64,000 nucleotides of DNA from Vibrio barjaei (lineage in GTDB: Bacteria > Pseudomonadota > Gammaproteobacteria > Enterobacterales > Vibrionaceae): contig NZ_LQXO02000005.1 of assembly GCF_001639065.2 (NCBI RefSeq), forward strand, positions 1 to 64,000, read 5' to 3'. Position numbers and translations under genes: made by a program. Within the stretch, counting starts at the first letter, position 1, and each line of letters opens with the position of its first letter. Below, piece by piece: positions 10,942 to 19,443 of this stretch. The notes beneath the pieces were generated by a model that searched no databases, had not been told where the DNA came from, and worked only from the letters and a program-made list of their open reading frames with translations.

Positions 10942-11161
10942 AGGTTTTTATTAATAAATGTGTCATTTCGTGATTATTTATAACGCTACTCCTTTAGTAG
11001 TATGTTTGGATTTGATTTGAATCATAGATAGGCTTACTAATTGTGTGGCTTTTTATAACTGTGCCAAAGCTCACTTTTCTCTGTCGGAATTAGAGTACAA
11101 AAAAAGGACACCATTTGGCGCCCTTGAGAATATGTACCTAGTTTCTAATACAAATATCTAT

Positions 11162-12292
11162 TTAGTGATCAAGATACAGATAATTCTGCCAGCTTTTCAT
11201 TCGTATCAAAACCTTACGCATAATAGAAACATGAGTGAAACTATCTGAATAAATAGCAATTTCTGCGTTAGAACCTGTAGGGAGGACATACTGACTCATA
11301 TCATCTTCGATCACCAATTTCACCATAGCACGCCCCATAGTGTTGAAACTCCGAGTGGTTCTAAGTGTGCCGCTGGCGCTAATTTGTCCTTCGGGAATAG
11401 TAGGAAGTACTTCTACGACTTTACCTTTGAACACCTTGCCCGGTAGTGCTCTAAATAAGAATTCAGCTTCAAATCCAGGCTGAAGACGTTGCAAGGAGTT
11501 TTGACGAAATGCACCAATATAGAAATTTTCTTCGGTATGGACAAATGTCATCAAAGGAGCAAGTGGAAGCGGAACAGCCATCATGCCAGGGCGAAGAGCC
11601 AACTGTGTTACAAAGCCATCTGTTGGGGCACGAACCACGGTTTCTTTAAGATTGAATTCAGCTTGTATCAATTGAGCTTTAAGTTGAGCAACGGTAGTGT
11701 TTTCACCGTAGATTTGCGACTCAAACGCTAAACGTGCACTCTCTTCCTTTGCTTGAGAGGCTTCTAAAGCGGCTTGATTTGCTTTGAAGGTTTGTAAACG
11801 AGTATCGACTTGTTGCGCTGTAAAAGCACCTTTCTTAAAGCCTTTTTGATAACGAGCATACTCTCGTTCAGCTTTATCGCGCTCTGCTAGAGCTTTGATT
11901 GTGTCAGATTGGGCTGCTTTATATGCACTTTCCAATTGAAGTACATCTTGCTTTGCGTCTGCAAGCGCGGCTGTTGCACGAATCACTTCCGCTTCAAATG
12001 GAACAGGGTCAATGCGGAACAATACATCGCCTTTCTTAAGCTGTTGGTTCGCTTCGACATCTACCTCAATGACTTTGCCACGCACGCTGGAAACAATTGG
12101 TGTAGTACTGTAGACCTGTCCACCGATTTGACTAAATGGGTGGTTATAGTTCATCAAAAGAATAAGGGTACCGATTAGTACCACACCACCGAGCACCGCA
12201 GTGGGCACTGTCCATTTGTTCAAAGGAATCTTAAAGATCTTAAAAATGGCAATACACAGCGCCGCATAAGTGAGTATCAGTAATAAATCCAT
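11162..12292 (-). CDS. HlyD-family membrane fusion protein (YiaV/YibH-like)
   Basis: 376 aa. N-terminal hydrophobic segments (about 5-48) anchor it. A split biotinyl-lipoyl domain (VSSVRGKVIEVDVEANQQLKKGDVLF pattern and RAPTDGFVTQLALRPG) flanks a long alpha-helical hairpin rich in Ala, Lys and Glu, and a beta-barrel follows. This is the periplasmic adaptor architecture of tripartite or MFS-linked efflux. The preceding gene encodes a DUF3302 protein only 3 bases upstream, which is the yiaW-yiaV arrangement of E. coli. No pump or outer-membrane channel gene is adjacent, so the partner and substrate are unknown. Confidence 0.87.
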   Translation of the reverse strand: MDLLLILTYAALCIAIFKIFKIPLNKWTVPTAVLGGVVLIGTLILLMNYNHPFSQIGGQVYSTTPIVSSVRGKVIEVDVEANQQLKKGDVLFRIDPVPFEAEVIRATAALADAKQDVLQLESAYKAAQSDTIKALAERDKAEREYARYQKGFKKGAFTAQQVDTRLQTFKANQAALEASQAKEESARLAFESQIYGENTTVAQLKAQLIQAEFNLKETVVRAPTDGFVTQLALRPGMMAVPLPLAPLMTFVHTEENFYIGAFRQNSLQRLQPGFEAEFLFRALPGKVFKGKVVEVLPTIPEGQISASGTLRTTRSFNTMGRAMVKLVIEDDMSQYVLPTGSNAEIAIYSDSFTHVSIMRKVLIRMKSWQNYLYLDH

Positions 12293-12295
12293 GGA

Positions 12296-12670
12296 TTACT
12301 TCTCCTCTGCTTGTTGTTGAACGGCAGCGTTAGATTGCTTGCCTTTAAGATAAGTAACTTCTTGCTCAAGTTCGGAAACTTGATCGATAAGACGCTCGAG
12401 TCGGTGATGAAGATCGTGTTGCTCTTCTTCTAATTTATGAAAACCCCAACCGCGTTCACTACGCCATAAGGTTGCCCAAATCCAAAGAAATGGCCATATT
12501 GCGTGAAGCGTAAATAAGCTTACCCAACCAGCAACATGTATGGCATCCTGATGAGGATGGTCACGCTCTTTTGCTATTTCATAAGGAATGTCGTGAATGA
12601 CGATAATTCCATAAAAAATAACCAGAGCAACGAAGACAAGAAGGCCTAGAGCAAAATAATCAAGAAACAT
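12296..12670 (-). CDS. DUF3302 inner-membrane protein (YiaW/YibI-like)
   Basis: 124 aa. Two membrane helices (about 3-25 and 47-66) separated by a short acidic/His loop, then a coiled-coil-like C-terminal tail with heptad leucines (HHRLERLIDQVSELEQEVTYLKG). The family is known mainly by its constant pairing with an HlyD-type protein, as here (3-base gap to the downstream gene). It probably helps place or stabilise that adaptor; no biochemical role is established to my knowledge. Confidence 0.85.
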   Translation of the reverse strand: MFLDYFALGLLVFVALVIFYGIIVIHDIPYEIAKERDHPHQDAIHVAGWVSLFTLHAIWPFLWIWATLWRSERGWGFHKLEEEQHDLHHRLERLIDQVSELEQEVTYLKGKQSNAAVQQQAEEK

Positions 12671-12782
12671 AATGCATCCTTGCTAACAAGTGATGAAGAG
12701 AACAATGTGTTCATTCGGTAAGTTAAGTATCTGTTATATTTATGTATTAAACAACACTGTGCGGTAATTAAAAGGATAGAAA

Positions 12783-13673
12783 GTGGGATTTATTGGAGAA
12801 GCAGCTGCGGTAGGCGCTGCGATGGTTTGGGCGATTGCAACGTGGATATACAGCCAGTTTTCACATCACTTTACTGCGTTACAACTTAATATCATTAAAG
12901 GATCAATCGCGTCGTTGATGATGTTGATTGTTCTGCCATTTACTCCAATGCCGGAGGTCGCGATCGAACCTAAGTATTTATGGGTTTTAGGTATCTCTGG
13001 CGTTATAGGTATAGCCATTGGTGACAGTGCCTACTTTGCGGCTTTAAAAAGAATCGGTGCTAATAAAACCCTGTTGCTGGAATCTTTGGCACCGCCGTTG
13101 TCGGGGGTTCTCGCGCTTATATTTCTTGGCGCAGCACTGCAACTACAAAGCTGGTTAGGCGTTGTCATTACGACTATCGCGGTGACAGCAGTTGTATTCC
13201 AACCGAACGAAAATGACGGTTCGGCTCTCAATCTTCATGGTGTTGGGTATGGGCTCGTCGCCAGCGTTTGTCAGGCTTCAGGAGTGGTGATTTCCCACTT
13301 TGCTCTGGTGCAAGGGGATCTTCCTCCGTTGCTAGGTGCACTCATTCGATTAGTCATCGGTGTAATGGCGGTTGCAGTCATCATTCCCTTTGTCGAGAAA
13401 AAGCCATTTTCGACGATTCTTACTCAAAGCCGAGATATGTCGAAAAAGAACTGGAGCTGGTTGCTTGCTGCAATATTTGTAGGAACATTCTTAGCATTGT
13501 GGTTACAGCAGGTAGCCTTAAAGCATGCCAACCCTGCCATTGCCCAAACGCTGATTGCGACCAGTCCGTTGTTTATACTAATCATTTACGTGATTCGTGG
13601 GGAACGCGTGACTAAACGAAGTGTACTCGGGACATTATGTGCATTGGGAGGAATCTCCCTGTTTTTCTTGTAA
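12783..13673 (+). CDS. EamA/DMT-family permease
   Basis: 296 aa with ten predicted membrane helices in two tandem EamA repeats (about 1-140 and 150-296), the normal drug/metabolite-transporter layout. Features include GDSAYFAALKRIGANKTLLLESLAPP in the first repeat and NPAIAQTLIATSPLFILIIYVIRGERV in the second. The start is GTG at 12783 with AAAAGGA 6 bases upstream. The family exports or imports small metabolites such as amino acids; the substrate cannot be read from sequence. It is monocistronic and divergent from the YiaW/YiaV pair. Confidence 0.88.
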   Translation: MGFIGEAAAVGAAMVWAIATWIYSQFSHHFTALQLNIIKGSIASLMMLIVLPFTPMPEVAIEPKYLWVLGISGVIGIAIGDSAYFAALKRIGANKTLLLESLAPPLSGVLALIFLGAALQLQSWLGVVITTIAVTAVVFQPNENDGSALNLHGVGYGLVASVCQASGVVISHFALVQGDLPPLLGALIRLVIGVMAVAVIIPFVEKKPFSTILTQSRDMSKKNWSWLLAAIFVGTFLALWLQQVALKHANPAIAQTLIATSPLFILIIYVIRGERVTKRSVLGTLCALGGISLFFL

Positions 13674-13702
13674 TCAGATACAGGGAGAAACAGAAAATAT
13701 CG

Positions 13703-13729
13703 AAATGCCTACTAACTCAGTAGGCATTT
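13703..13729. terminator. Bidirectional terminator between the DMT permease and the zinc-ribbon gene
   Basis: A perfect 11-bp stem (13703-13713 with 13719-13729) with a 5-base loop. The stop codon of the minus-strand gene lies inside the hairpin. Confidence 0.85.
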
Positions 13730-15190
13730 TAGTGTCATAGGCGAGTCGGTAACGCCTAAACGTTGTGCAGCCGTTTGACCACATCTGTCTTGGTAACAAA
13801 GGTTATGCCATGCTCTGAAGATATCCAATAGCGGATGGATTCCGGCAGGTCTTAGTTTTCTTCTTGGTTCGTTGATAAAGCTCTCAAAAAGCAACTGGAA
13901 TCGGTCTTGGTAAAAATCGATTTGCTTTGTTGAAGCCGTTTTTAACCAATAAGGAACGTTCGGATTGCTCCCAGCTAAATAGCAGATTCCTTTACTTGCA
14001 CCGGAAGGTTGTTGAGTCACTGCCCAGCGGTCACGCCACCATCCCATCAGTACGACGTCGATCATCTCTGATGGTTCAGAATCAGCCCAATTTTCATCCT
14101 GTTCAACATACATAAGATCGACAGTGCCAGCTTGAATACGAGGCAAACAAATCGTTAGGGCAGCAGAGCGCAATACGGGATCTTGCGGCATATAAATCGA
14201 AACCCGCTTGTTATCGGTTAACGACTTTAAAATATGCAAATAATGCGCATAAGAGGTATAAGGTGCGCGTATCAGCGCTCCTACGGCTGGATAGTTAAAC
14301 GCCGCAAAATTACCGAGAGGATCTTCGACATTGCTACGCGCCAGAATGTTCTGATATTTAACATCGATGCGACTCTTTAAGTTATCGGTAGGTATATTTA
14401 CTTCGCTATTATTTTCTGCACTGTAGTCGGATGGAACAATTTGACAGTCCACTTGAAAGGCGTTGTGGTCGGTAAAGCCAGTTGGTGTGGCATCAGCAGA
14501 GTAATTGGTATGCTGACACAATACATAACCCGAGTTAGCATCACAGGTTGCGAACCAGAAGACGCCATTGTTACTTAGTGGCTGAAGCGTACGATAATTG
14601 GATGTGAGTTGGTATTCATCAGCGTGATTAATCCATCTAGCATCAATATCAGCAAGCTTGCGTCGGCATCGACTGGCGATTTGATCAATATGATCATAGA
14701 AAGTCTTCGGGTTGATTTCGAGCTTTCGACAGATCTCTCTTACTGAATAGCCAGTGAACAATAAGCCTAAGAGTGTCTCTTGAAAGGTGAGTTTTTTGTT
14801 GGTTCCAGACCAACGATCGACAAAAGTACCTTGACAGGATTTACAACGGTAACGTTGACGATCACCGCTAAAGCCAAAAGCATGGTAACGATCTTTATGA
14901 GTATGAACGGACAGGCCATAGTTTTCGCATTGAGCGTCCTTACAAGAGGGAAGGCCGTCATGGTGATGTTGGCTTAAGCGATCAAGTTCGTTAAGAACCT
15001 CTCGGTTATTAAGTAGGGGGGGAAACGCGCCACACTCTCGGCATACCATCGCTGGCCGTTTAGGATTACTGTGCTGCAGGATATAGAGGTTTGCATCACT
15101 TCGTCCAAAATTGTCACACGCCAATGTTTTACAAAAATTGAGCTGTAATCCATTTGCGGCTAACGGCAGTCTGCCTTCTGACACGTTCAC
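13712..15190 (-). CDS. Zinc-ribbon, transposase-like (IS1/InsA-type) protein of unknown function
   Basis: 492 aa. Two similar zinc-binding modules sit at the N terminus: C20-x4-C25 with C50-x2-C53, and CKDAQC with CKSC around residues 82-120. Both share a C-x4-C-x-N-(F/Y)-G pattern, like the InsA head of IS1-type transposases. A helix-turn-helix follows (GYSVREICRKLEINPKTFYDHI, about 150-172). The remaining 300 residues resemble a transposase core only faintly, and I could not place a convincing DDE triad. No terminal inverted repeats or target duplications flank it, and the gene has its own SD and terminator. It is more likely a fixed, domesticated DNA-binding protein than a live element (inference). 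Confidence 0.75.
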   Translation of the reverse strand: MNVSEGRLPLAANGLQLNFCKTLACDNFGRSDANLYILQHSNPKRPAMVCRECGAFPPLLNNREVLNELDRLSQHHHDGLPSCKDAQCENYGLSVHTHKDRYHAFGFSGDRQRYRCKSCQGTFVDRWSGTNKKLTFQETLLGLLFTGYSVREICRKLEINPKTFYDHIDQIASRCRRKLADIDARWINHADEYQLTSNYRTLQPLSNNGVFWFATCDANSGYVLCQHTNYSADATPTGFTDHNAFQVDCQIVPSDYSAENNSEVNIPTDNLKSRIDVKYQNILARSNVEDPLGNFAAFNYPAVGALIRAPYTSYAHYLHILKSLTDNKRVSIYMPQDPVLRSAALTICLPRIQAGTVDLMYVEQDENWADSEPSEMIDVVLMGWWRDRWAVTQQPSGASKGICYLAGSNPNVPYWLKTASTKQIDFYQDRFQLLFESFINEPRRKLRPAGIHPLLDIFRAWHNLCYQDRCGQTAAQRLGVTDSPMTLKCLLS

Positions 15191-15222
15191 CCCCTATGGT
15201 TCGGTCGATTCCTTGGCAAAGA

Positions 15223-15255
15223 AAAGCCAGCTCATTCAGGCATTGAGCTGGCTTT
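15223..15255 (-). terminator. Terminator after deoD
   Basis: A perfect 12-bp stem (15223-15234 with 15244-15255). Reading on the minus strand the hairpin is followed by a T-rich stretch. Confidence 0.88.
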
Positions 15256-15260
15256 GTTCT

Positions 15261-15971
15261 TTATATGTTGATTGCAGTCTCTAGTGCTACAACCATCATG
15301 TCGTTAAATGATTTTTGACGGTCTTCTGAGCTTAGTTTCTCACCACGGATAATGTGGTCAGACACCGTCAGTACAGTTAGTGCTTTAGCACCTAAGTCAG
15401 CAGCTACACCGTAAATACCCGCCGCTTCCATATCTACACCAAGAATGCCCAGATGCTTCATTTTATCGAAAATGTCTGCTTCTGGAGTGTAGAAAAGATC
15501 CGCAGAAAAAATGTTACCCACTTTGACTGGTACTTCTTGCAAGCGTGCTTGCTTCACCGCTTCTTCAAGTAGGCCGTAGTCTGCAATAGCAGCAAAGTCG
15601 TGATCGTTAAAACGGATACGGTTCACTTTTGAATCCGTTGATGCACCCATACCGATGACAACGTCCATAAGGTTAACGTCGTCACGTACAGCACCACAGC
15701 TACCAACGCGGATAACATTTTTTACGCCGTAATCTTTGATTAGCTCGTGAACGTAGATGCAGCATGATGGGATACCCATACCGTGGCCCATAACAGACAC
15801 TTTCTTGCCTTTGTAAGTACCTGTAAAGCCGAACATGTTGCGAACGTCACACACTTTTACAACGTCTTCAAGGAAAGTTTCCGCGATATATTGCGCGCGA
15901 AGTGGGTCACCTGGCATTAGTACAGTTTCCGCGAAATCACCTGGATTAGCATTAATGTGTGGGGTAGCCAT
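15261..15971 (-). CDS. deoD: Purine nucleoside phosphorylase, DeoD type
   Basis: 236 aa, the usual size of hexameric DeoD enzymes. It contains [47 protein letters not shown] and VDMEAAG, and the catalytic Asp in [10 protein letters not shown]. DeoD splits purine (deoxy)nucleosides with phosphate into base and (deoxy)ribose-1-phosphate. It is not followed by deoA/B/C here, so it is a stand-alone copy, probably for scavenging extracellular nucleosides. A CRP-like site about 85-105 bases upstream suggests cAMP control. Confidence 0.95.
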   Translation of the reverse strand: MATPHINANPGDFAETVLMPGDPLRAQYIAETFLEDVVKVCDVRNMFGFTGTYKGKKVSVMGHGMGIPSCCIYVHELIKDYGVKNVIRVGSCGAVRDDVNLMDVVIGMGASTDSKVNRIRFNDHDFAAIADYGLLEEAVKQARLQEVPVKVGNIFSADLFYTPEADIFDKMKHLGILGVDMEAAGIYGVAADLGAKALTVLTVSDHIIRGEKLSSEDRQKSFNDMMVVALETAINI

Positions 15972-16296
15972 TGTATCACTCCTAAAGTTTTAACTAATTC
16001 TGTTGAACGTGTTGTTCGTCGTTGAAGGGGAGTTTATACCGATATATTGGCGTTCTATGAGATTTTAATCACATTTTTGTCGGTAATTATATAAAAGGCA
16101 GTTAATGATAACTAAACCTGTTGAAATTGGTTGGGCAATCGATTTTTTCTGCAAAAACCACTCGATGAGAAAATTTCTCGTGGAGAAGTGAACCAAATTG
16201 CGGTTCGATACATACAATTGTACAAGATAAAATTTTGTATCACTTATTGGCCAATAACATGCAATGCCAATAGACGAGCGTAGCGAGGGGTTTATC
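15972..16296. other. Divergent control region between deoD and the ybgA-phr operon
   Basis: Besides the CRP-like site it holds two small palindromes on the operon side: TACAATTGTA (16213-16222) and TTATTGGCCAATAA (16244-16257). Either could be the operator for the MerR-type regulator encoded in the operon. No ORF is supported. Confidence 0.45.
16055..16076 (-). promoter_or_regulatory. CRP-like site upstream of deoD
   Basis: Read on the minus strand, the left half is AAATGTGAT, identical to the consensus, and the right half is ATCTCAT. 16 of 22 positions match the consensus when aligned by eye. The site lies 84-105 bases before the deoD start, a plausible class I position. Confidence 0.5.
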
Positions 16297-17247
16297 ATGG
16301 AAGACGCAATTGTAGTGGGCATCAGTTCCTGTTTATTAGGTGAGAAAGTCCGTTTTGATTCAGGCCATAAGCAAAGTAGTTACGTTAATAAAGAGTTAGC
16401 GGACTACTTTGAATTCGTGTCTGTTTGCCCAGAGGTCGGCATGGGCCTCCCTGTGCCCAGACCAACTATACGTTTGATGACGAATGAAGAACGTATCGCG
16501 TTGGTGGATACGAAAGACAGTACACGTGACCATACGGATGGCATGATGCACTTCTCCCGAGAGAAGATTGCCGAAATAAAAGACACGGAAATGTGTGGCT
16601 ATATTGTCTGTGCAAAATCTCCAAGCTGCGGGATGGAGCGAGTTAAAGTCTACAGCAAAGGGCATGCATCTACAGATGGAGTGGGGTTGTATACTAAGCA
16701 CCTCATGGAACAGATGCCGTGGCTACCTGTAGAAGAAGACGGACGATTGAATGACCCGGTTCTAAAAGAGAACTTCATTTCACGTATTTACAGTTTGAAA
16801 GACTTCTATCGTTCAATGGAAGGTAAGCCGACACCTGGGAAGATTATCGCCTTTCATTCTCGCTATAAATTGACACTAATGGCACATGATCCAAGTGCCT
16901 ACAAATCGCTTGGTCGCCTTGTTGCTCACCAAAGTGACTACGCTCCAGATGAGTTTTATACCGAGTACCGTAATGGTTTGATGGATGCGCTAAAAAATCG
17001 AGCAAGCAGAAAAAATGTCACTAACGTCTTAATGCATATCCAGGGGTATTTTAAGCGGGCATTGAACAAAGATGAAAAAGCAGAACTAGCTAAAGTTATC
17101 GATGATTACCGTGTTGGATTGTTACCTATTTTAGCACCGCTAACCTTGTTAAAGCATTATTTGAGCACTTACCCAGACGATTACTTGGCGAGCCAAATTT
17201 TCCTTCAACCACACCCAGAAGAGATGCGTTTAAGATATGGACTGTAA
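16297..17247 (+). CDS. ybgA: YbgA-type protein, DUF523 + DUF1722
   Basis: About 316 aa from the ATG at 16297, chosen because GAGGGG lies about 7 bases before it and the conserved DUF523 start (IVVGISSCLLGEKVRFDSGHK pattern) follows directly; an upstream in-frame ATG at 16264 lacks an SD. The DUF523 half has conserved Cys residues (SSCLLG, CPEVG, CAKSPSCGM) suited to a metal or Fe-S site. The DUF1722 half (about 190-300) is helical. In E. coli, ybgA precedes phr; here it likewise heads an operon with photolyase. From memory, the family has been linked to folate or light-response operons, but its chemistry is not settled. Confidence 0.88.
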   Translation: MEDAIVVGISSCLLGEKVRFDSGHKQSSYVNKELADYFEFVSVCPEVGMGLPVPRPTIRLMTNEERIALVDTKDSTRDHTDGMMHFSREKIAEIKDTEMCGYIVCAKSPSCGMERVKVYSKGHASTDGVGLYTKHLMEQMPWLPVEEDGRLNDPVLKENFISRIYSLKDFYRSMEGKPTPGKIIAFHSRYKLTLMAHDPSAYKSLGRLVAHQSDYAPDEFYTEYRNGLMDALKNRASRKNVTNVLMHIQGYFKRALNKDEKAELAKVIDDYRVGLLPILAPLTLLKHYLSTYPDDYLASQIFLQPHPEEMRLRYGL

Positions 17248-18043
17248 TGAAAAACGGTACGCCATCAGAGAAATAGCAGATTTGACCGGTATTAAACCTG
17301 TGACTTTACGAGCATGGCAGCGTCGTTACAATTTGGTTCAGCCGCTTCGCACTGAAAAGGGTCACAGACTATACACTGCGGATGATTTAGAAAAGATAAA
17401 AACGATTCAGAGTTGGCTCAACAAGGGCGTGTCGATCGGCAAGGTAAAGTCTTTATTGGAATCTGAAGTGGTTTCGAGTGCTGTGGAAGATGCCAATCAA
17501 TTGGAAGAAGTGTCAGATATTTTGGATGCTTTAGCGGATTTAGACGGTGGAAAAACAGATCGGTTGATAGCAATGGTACTCAAGGAGTACCCACTGATCA
17601 TTGTGGAATCAAAATTCGTTATTCCCATTTTGGGAGCTATCCAGTTCTTGAAGCTTGGACCTCGCACTTTGCAGCTGGCGTTGTTCAAAACGATGTTTAT
17701 TAAGCATCTGACCCTAATGGTTACCTCAGAGAGTAAACGCGGTCACCGGTTGGATAAATTAATGGTGAATTTGGATGAAGCGGGAAACATCTACGCGTGG
17801 CTCTACTACGCTCAGTTGATAGAACAGGGTGAGAGCGTTGTTTTTTTAGATGGGGTAGAGGAGACGAGTGCGCTTTTCACCGATGTGACGCAATATCAAA
17901 CTATCTATGTATTTGCCCAAAAATCATTGCCAGAGAAACAGCTGGATACCATTGTGGAAGCACAGCAAAGGGAAGGAAACAATATTCGAGTTTCTCCTGT
18001 CATCGCTCATTTGATGGACGTACGCAAAGGGGCCGTTTCATGA
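17237..18043 (+). CDS. MerR-family regulator with degenerate cobalamin-domain-like C terminus
   Basis: 268 aa. The N-terminal winged helix is MerR (YAIREIADLTGIKPVTLRAWQRRYNLVQP, with the typical RxGHRLYTADD wing). The remainder lines up in layout with LitR/CarH light regulators: a helical bundle, then a Rossmann-like part (LMVNLDEAGNIYAWLYYAQL then VVFLDG). The cobalamin-binding E/DxHxxG signature is absent; NIYAW occupies that place. It overlaps ybgA by 11 bases and the photolyase start by 4, so it is translationally coupled. It probably controls this operon. Since the B12 ligand is missing, its light or stress sensing, if any, must work another way. Confidence 0.88.
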   Translation: MDCNEKRYAIREIADLTGIKPVTLRAWQRRYNLVQPLRTEKGHRLYTADDLEKIKTIQSWLNKGVSIGKVKSLLESEVVSSAVEDANQLEEVSDILDALADLDGGKTDRLIAMVLKEYPLIIVESKFVIPILGAIQFLKLGPRTLQLALFKTMFIKHLTLMVTSESKRGHRLDKLMVNLDEAGNIYAWLYYAQLIEQGESVVFLDGVEETSALFTDVTQYQTIYVFAQKSLPEKQLDTIVEAQQREGNNIRVSPVIAHLMDVRKGAVS

Positions 18044-19443
18044 GGCTAGTTCTATTCAATCGAGATCTACGTGTCACAGATAATACGGCATTAATTGAAG
18101 CAATAGATGGCGAAACCCCAGTCATTGCTGCTTTTGTTGCTACCCCGGAACAGTGGAAAAGTCATTCGCTCTCGCCCATTCAAGCTGATTTAATTTGGCG
18201 ACGCCTCACAGCTTTGGACAGTGAGCTAAAACAACTCAATGTGCCTCTTATCTACCATGAAGCTCAAGATTATGCTGCTGCGAATACGTGGGTGGCTGAC
18301 ATTTGTGATCAATTTGCTGTTCAAGAGGTGTTTTTGAACTGCGATTACGAGATTAATGAAGCCAAACGAGTTATGGAATTGTCAGAGATAGCTGGGTCAA
18401 AATGGAGTGTGAGGACGTTTGATGATAAGTGTATTTTAAGACCCGGATCGGTACTTAATCAAAAGGGGGAGTACTTTAAGGTATTTACCCCTTTTAAAAA
18501 GGCGTGGTTAAAAATCGTTGGTGAGGTGATAGTGCGTAAACCACAGGTTTCAGCATTAGTGACTGTGCCTGCCAACCTCTTGTACGACTCCAGTTCCTCA
18601 TTTTCGTATCCAACCAGAGATAGCTCAGAATGGCCTGTAGATAGCCACGAGATCATCCAGCGGCTGCGAGACTTCTCTGCTGATAAAGCGAGCTTCTACC
18701 AAGCCGAGCGAGACTTCCCTGCCTTAGACAGTACAAGTATGTTAAGCCCTTATCTTGCCATTGGAGCAATATCAGCTCGTCAATGTGTCGCTAGGCTTAA
18801 GTATGATGCGGTCAATTGTTCGTTATCAACTGGTGCCGAGACTTGGTTGAGTGAGCTCATCTGGCGAGAATTTTACCAACACCTTATTTATTTCGAACCC
18901 AAGCTTTGTCAACATCGCGGATACTTATCATGGGAGAAAAACCTGAAGTGGACCGGAAAGCTTGACCATTTTAGGCAGTGGTGTGAGGGAAAAACAGGTT
19001 ATCCAATCGTCGACGCCGCTATGCGGCAGCTCAATACTAAAGGGTGGATGCACAATCGATTGAGAATGGTAGTAGCCAGTTTCTTGACTAAAGATTTGCA
19101 TTTGGATTGGAAGTTGGGGGAGCAGTATTTTATGGCACAACTCATTGACGGTGACTTTGCTGCCAACAATGGTGGATGGCAATGGTGCGCATCCACAGGT
19201 TGTGATGGTCAACCCTATTTTCGTATTTTTAATCCAATAAGTCAGGGGGAAAAATTCGATGCCAATGGCGAGTTCATAAGAGCGTGGATTCCTGAACTTA
19301 ACTCAGTTCCTAACAAATTTATACACAAACCCTGGCTTTGGAATGAGTTCGAGAATGTCGATTATCCGAAGCCGATAGTTGATCATAAGATACAAAGAGA
19401 TATAACCTTAGCTTTGTATAAAGATGCAAAGGACCAACATTGA
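18040..19443 (+). CDS. phrB: Deoxyribodipyrimidine (CPD) photolyase
   Basis: 467 aa, typical class I photolyase length (E. coli 472). The N-terminal alpha/beta antenna domain starts LVLFNRDLRVTDNTAL. The FAD domain contains WLSELIWREFYQHL, the block TGYPIVDAAMRQLNTKGWMHNRLRM, DLHLDW, and NNGGWQW then STGCDGQPYFRIFNP. It repairs cyclobutane pyrimidine dimers with blue light. Its ATG overlaps the regulator's stop codon, and its own stop overlaps the next gene's ATG. Operon position with ybgA and MerR supports light- or UV-linked control. Confidence 0.96.
   Translation: MRLVLFNRDLRVTDNTALIEAIDGETPVIAAFVATPEQWKSHSLSPIQADLIWRRLTALDSELKQLNVPLIYHEAQDYAAANTWVADICDQFAVQEVFLNCDYEINEAKRVMELSEIAGSKWSVRTFDDKCILRPGSVLNQKGEYFKVFTPFKKAWLKIVGEVIVRKPQVSALVTVPANLLYDSSSSFSYPTRDSSEWPVDSHEIIQRLRDFSADKASFYQAERDFPALDSTSMLSPYLAIGAISARQCVARLKYDAVNCSLSTGAETWLSELIWREFYQHLIYFEPKLCQHRGYLSWEKNLKWTGKLDHFRQWCEGKTGYPIVDAAMRQLNTKGWMHNRLRMVVASFLTKDLHLDWKLGEQYFMAQLIDGDFAANNGGWQWCASTGCDGQPYFRIFNPISQGEKFDANGEFIRAWIPELNSVPNKFIHKPWLWNEFENVDYPKPIVDHKIQRDITLALYKDAKDQH

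Noticed and set aside
13712..15190. Live IS1 element
   Set aside because: No flanking inverted repeats or target duplication, single gene of unusual length, and no clear DDE triad.
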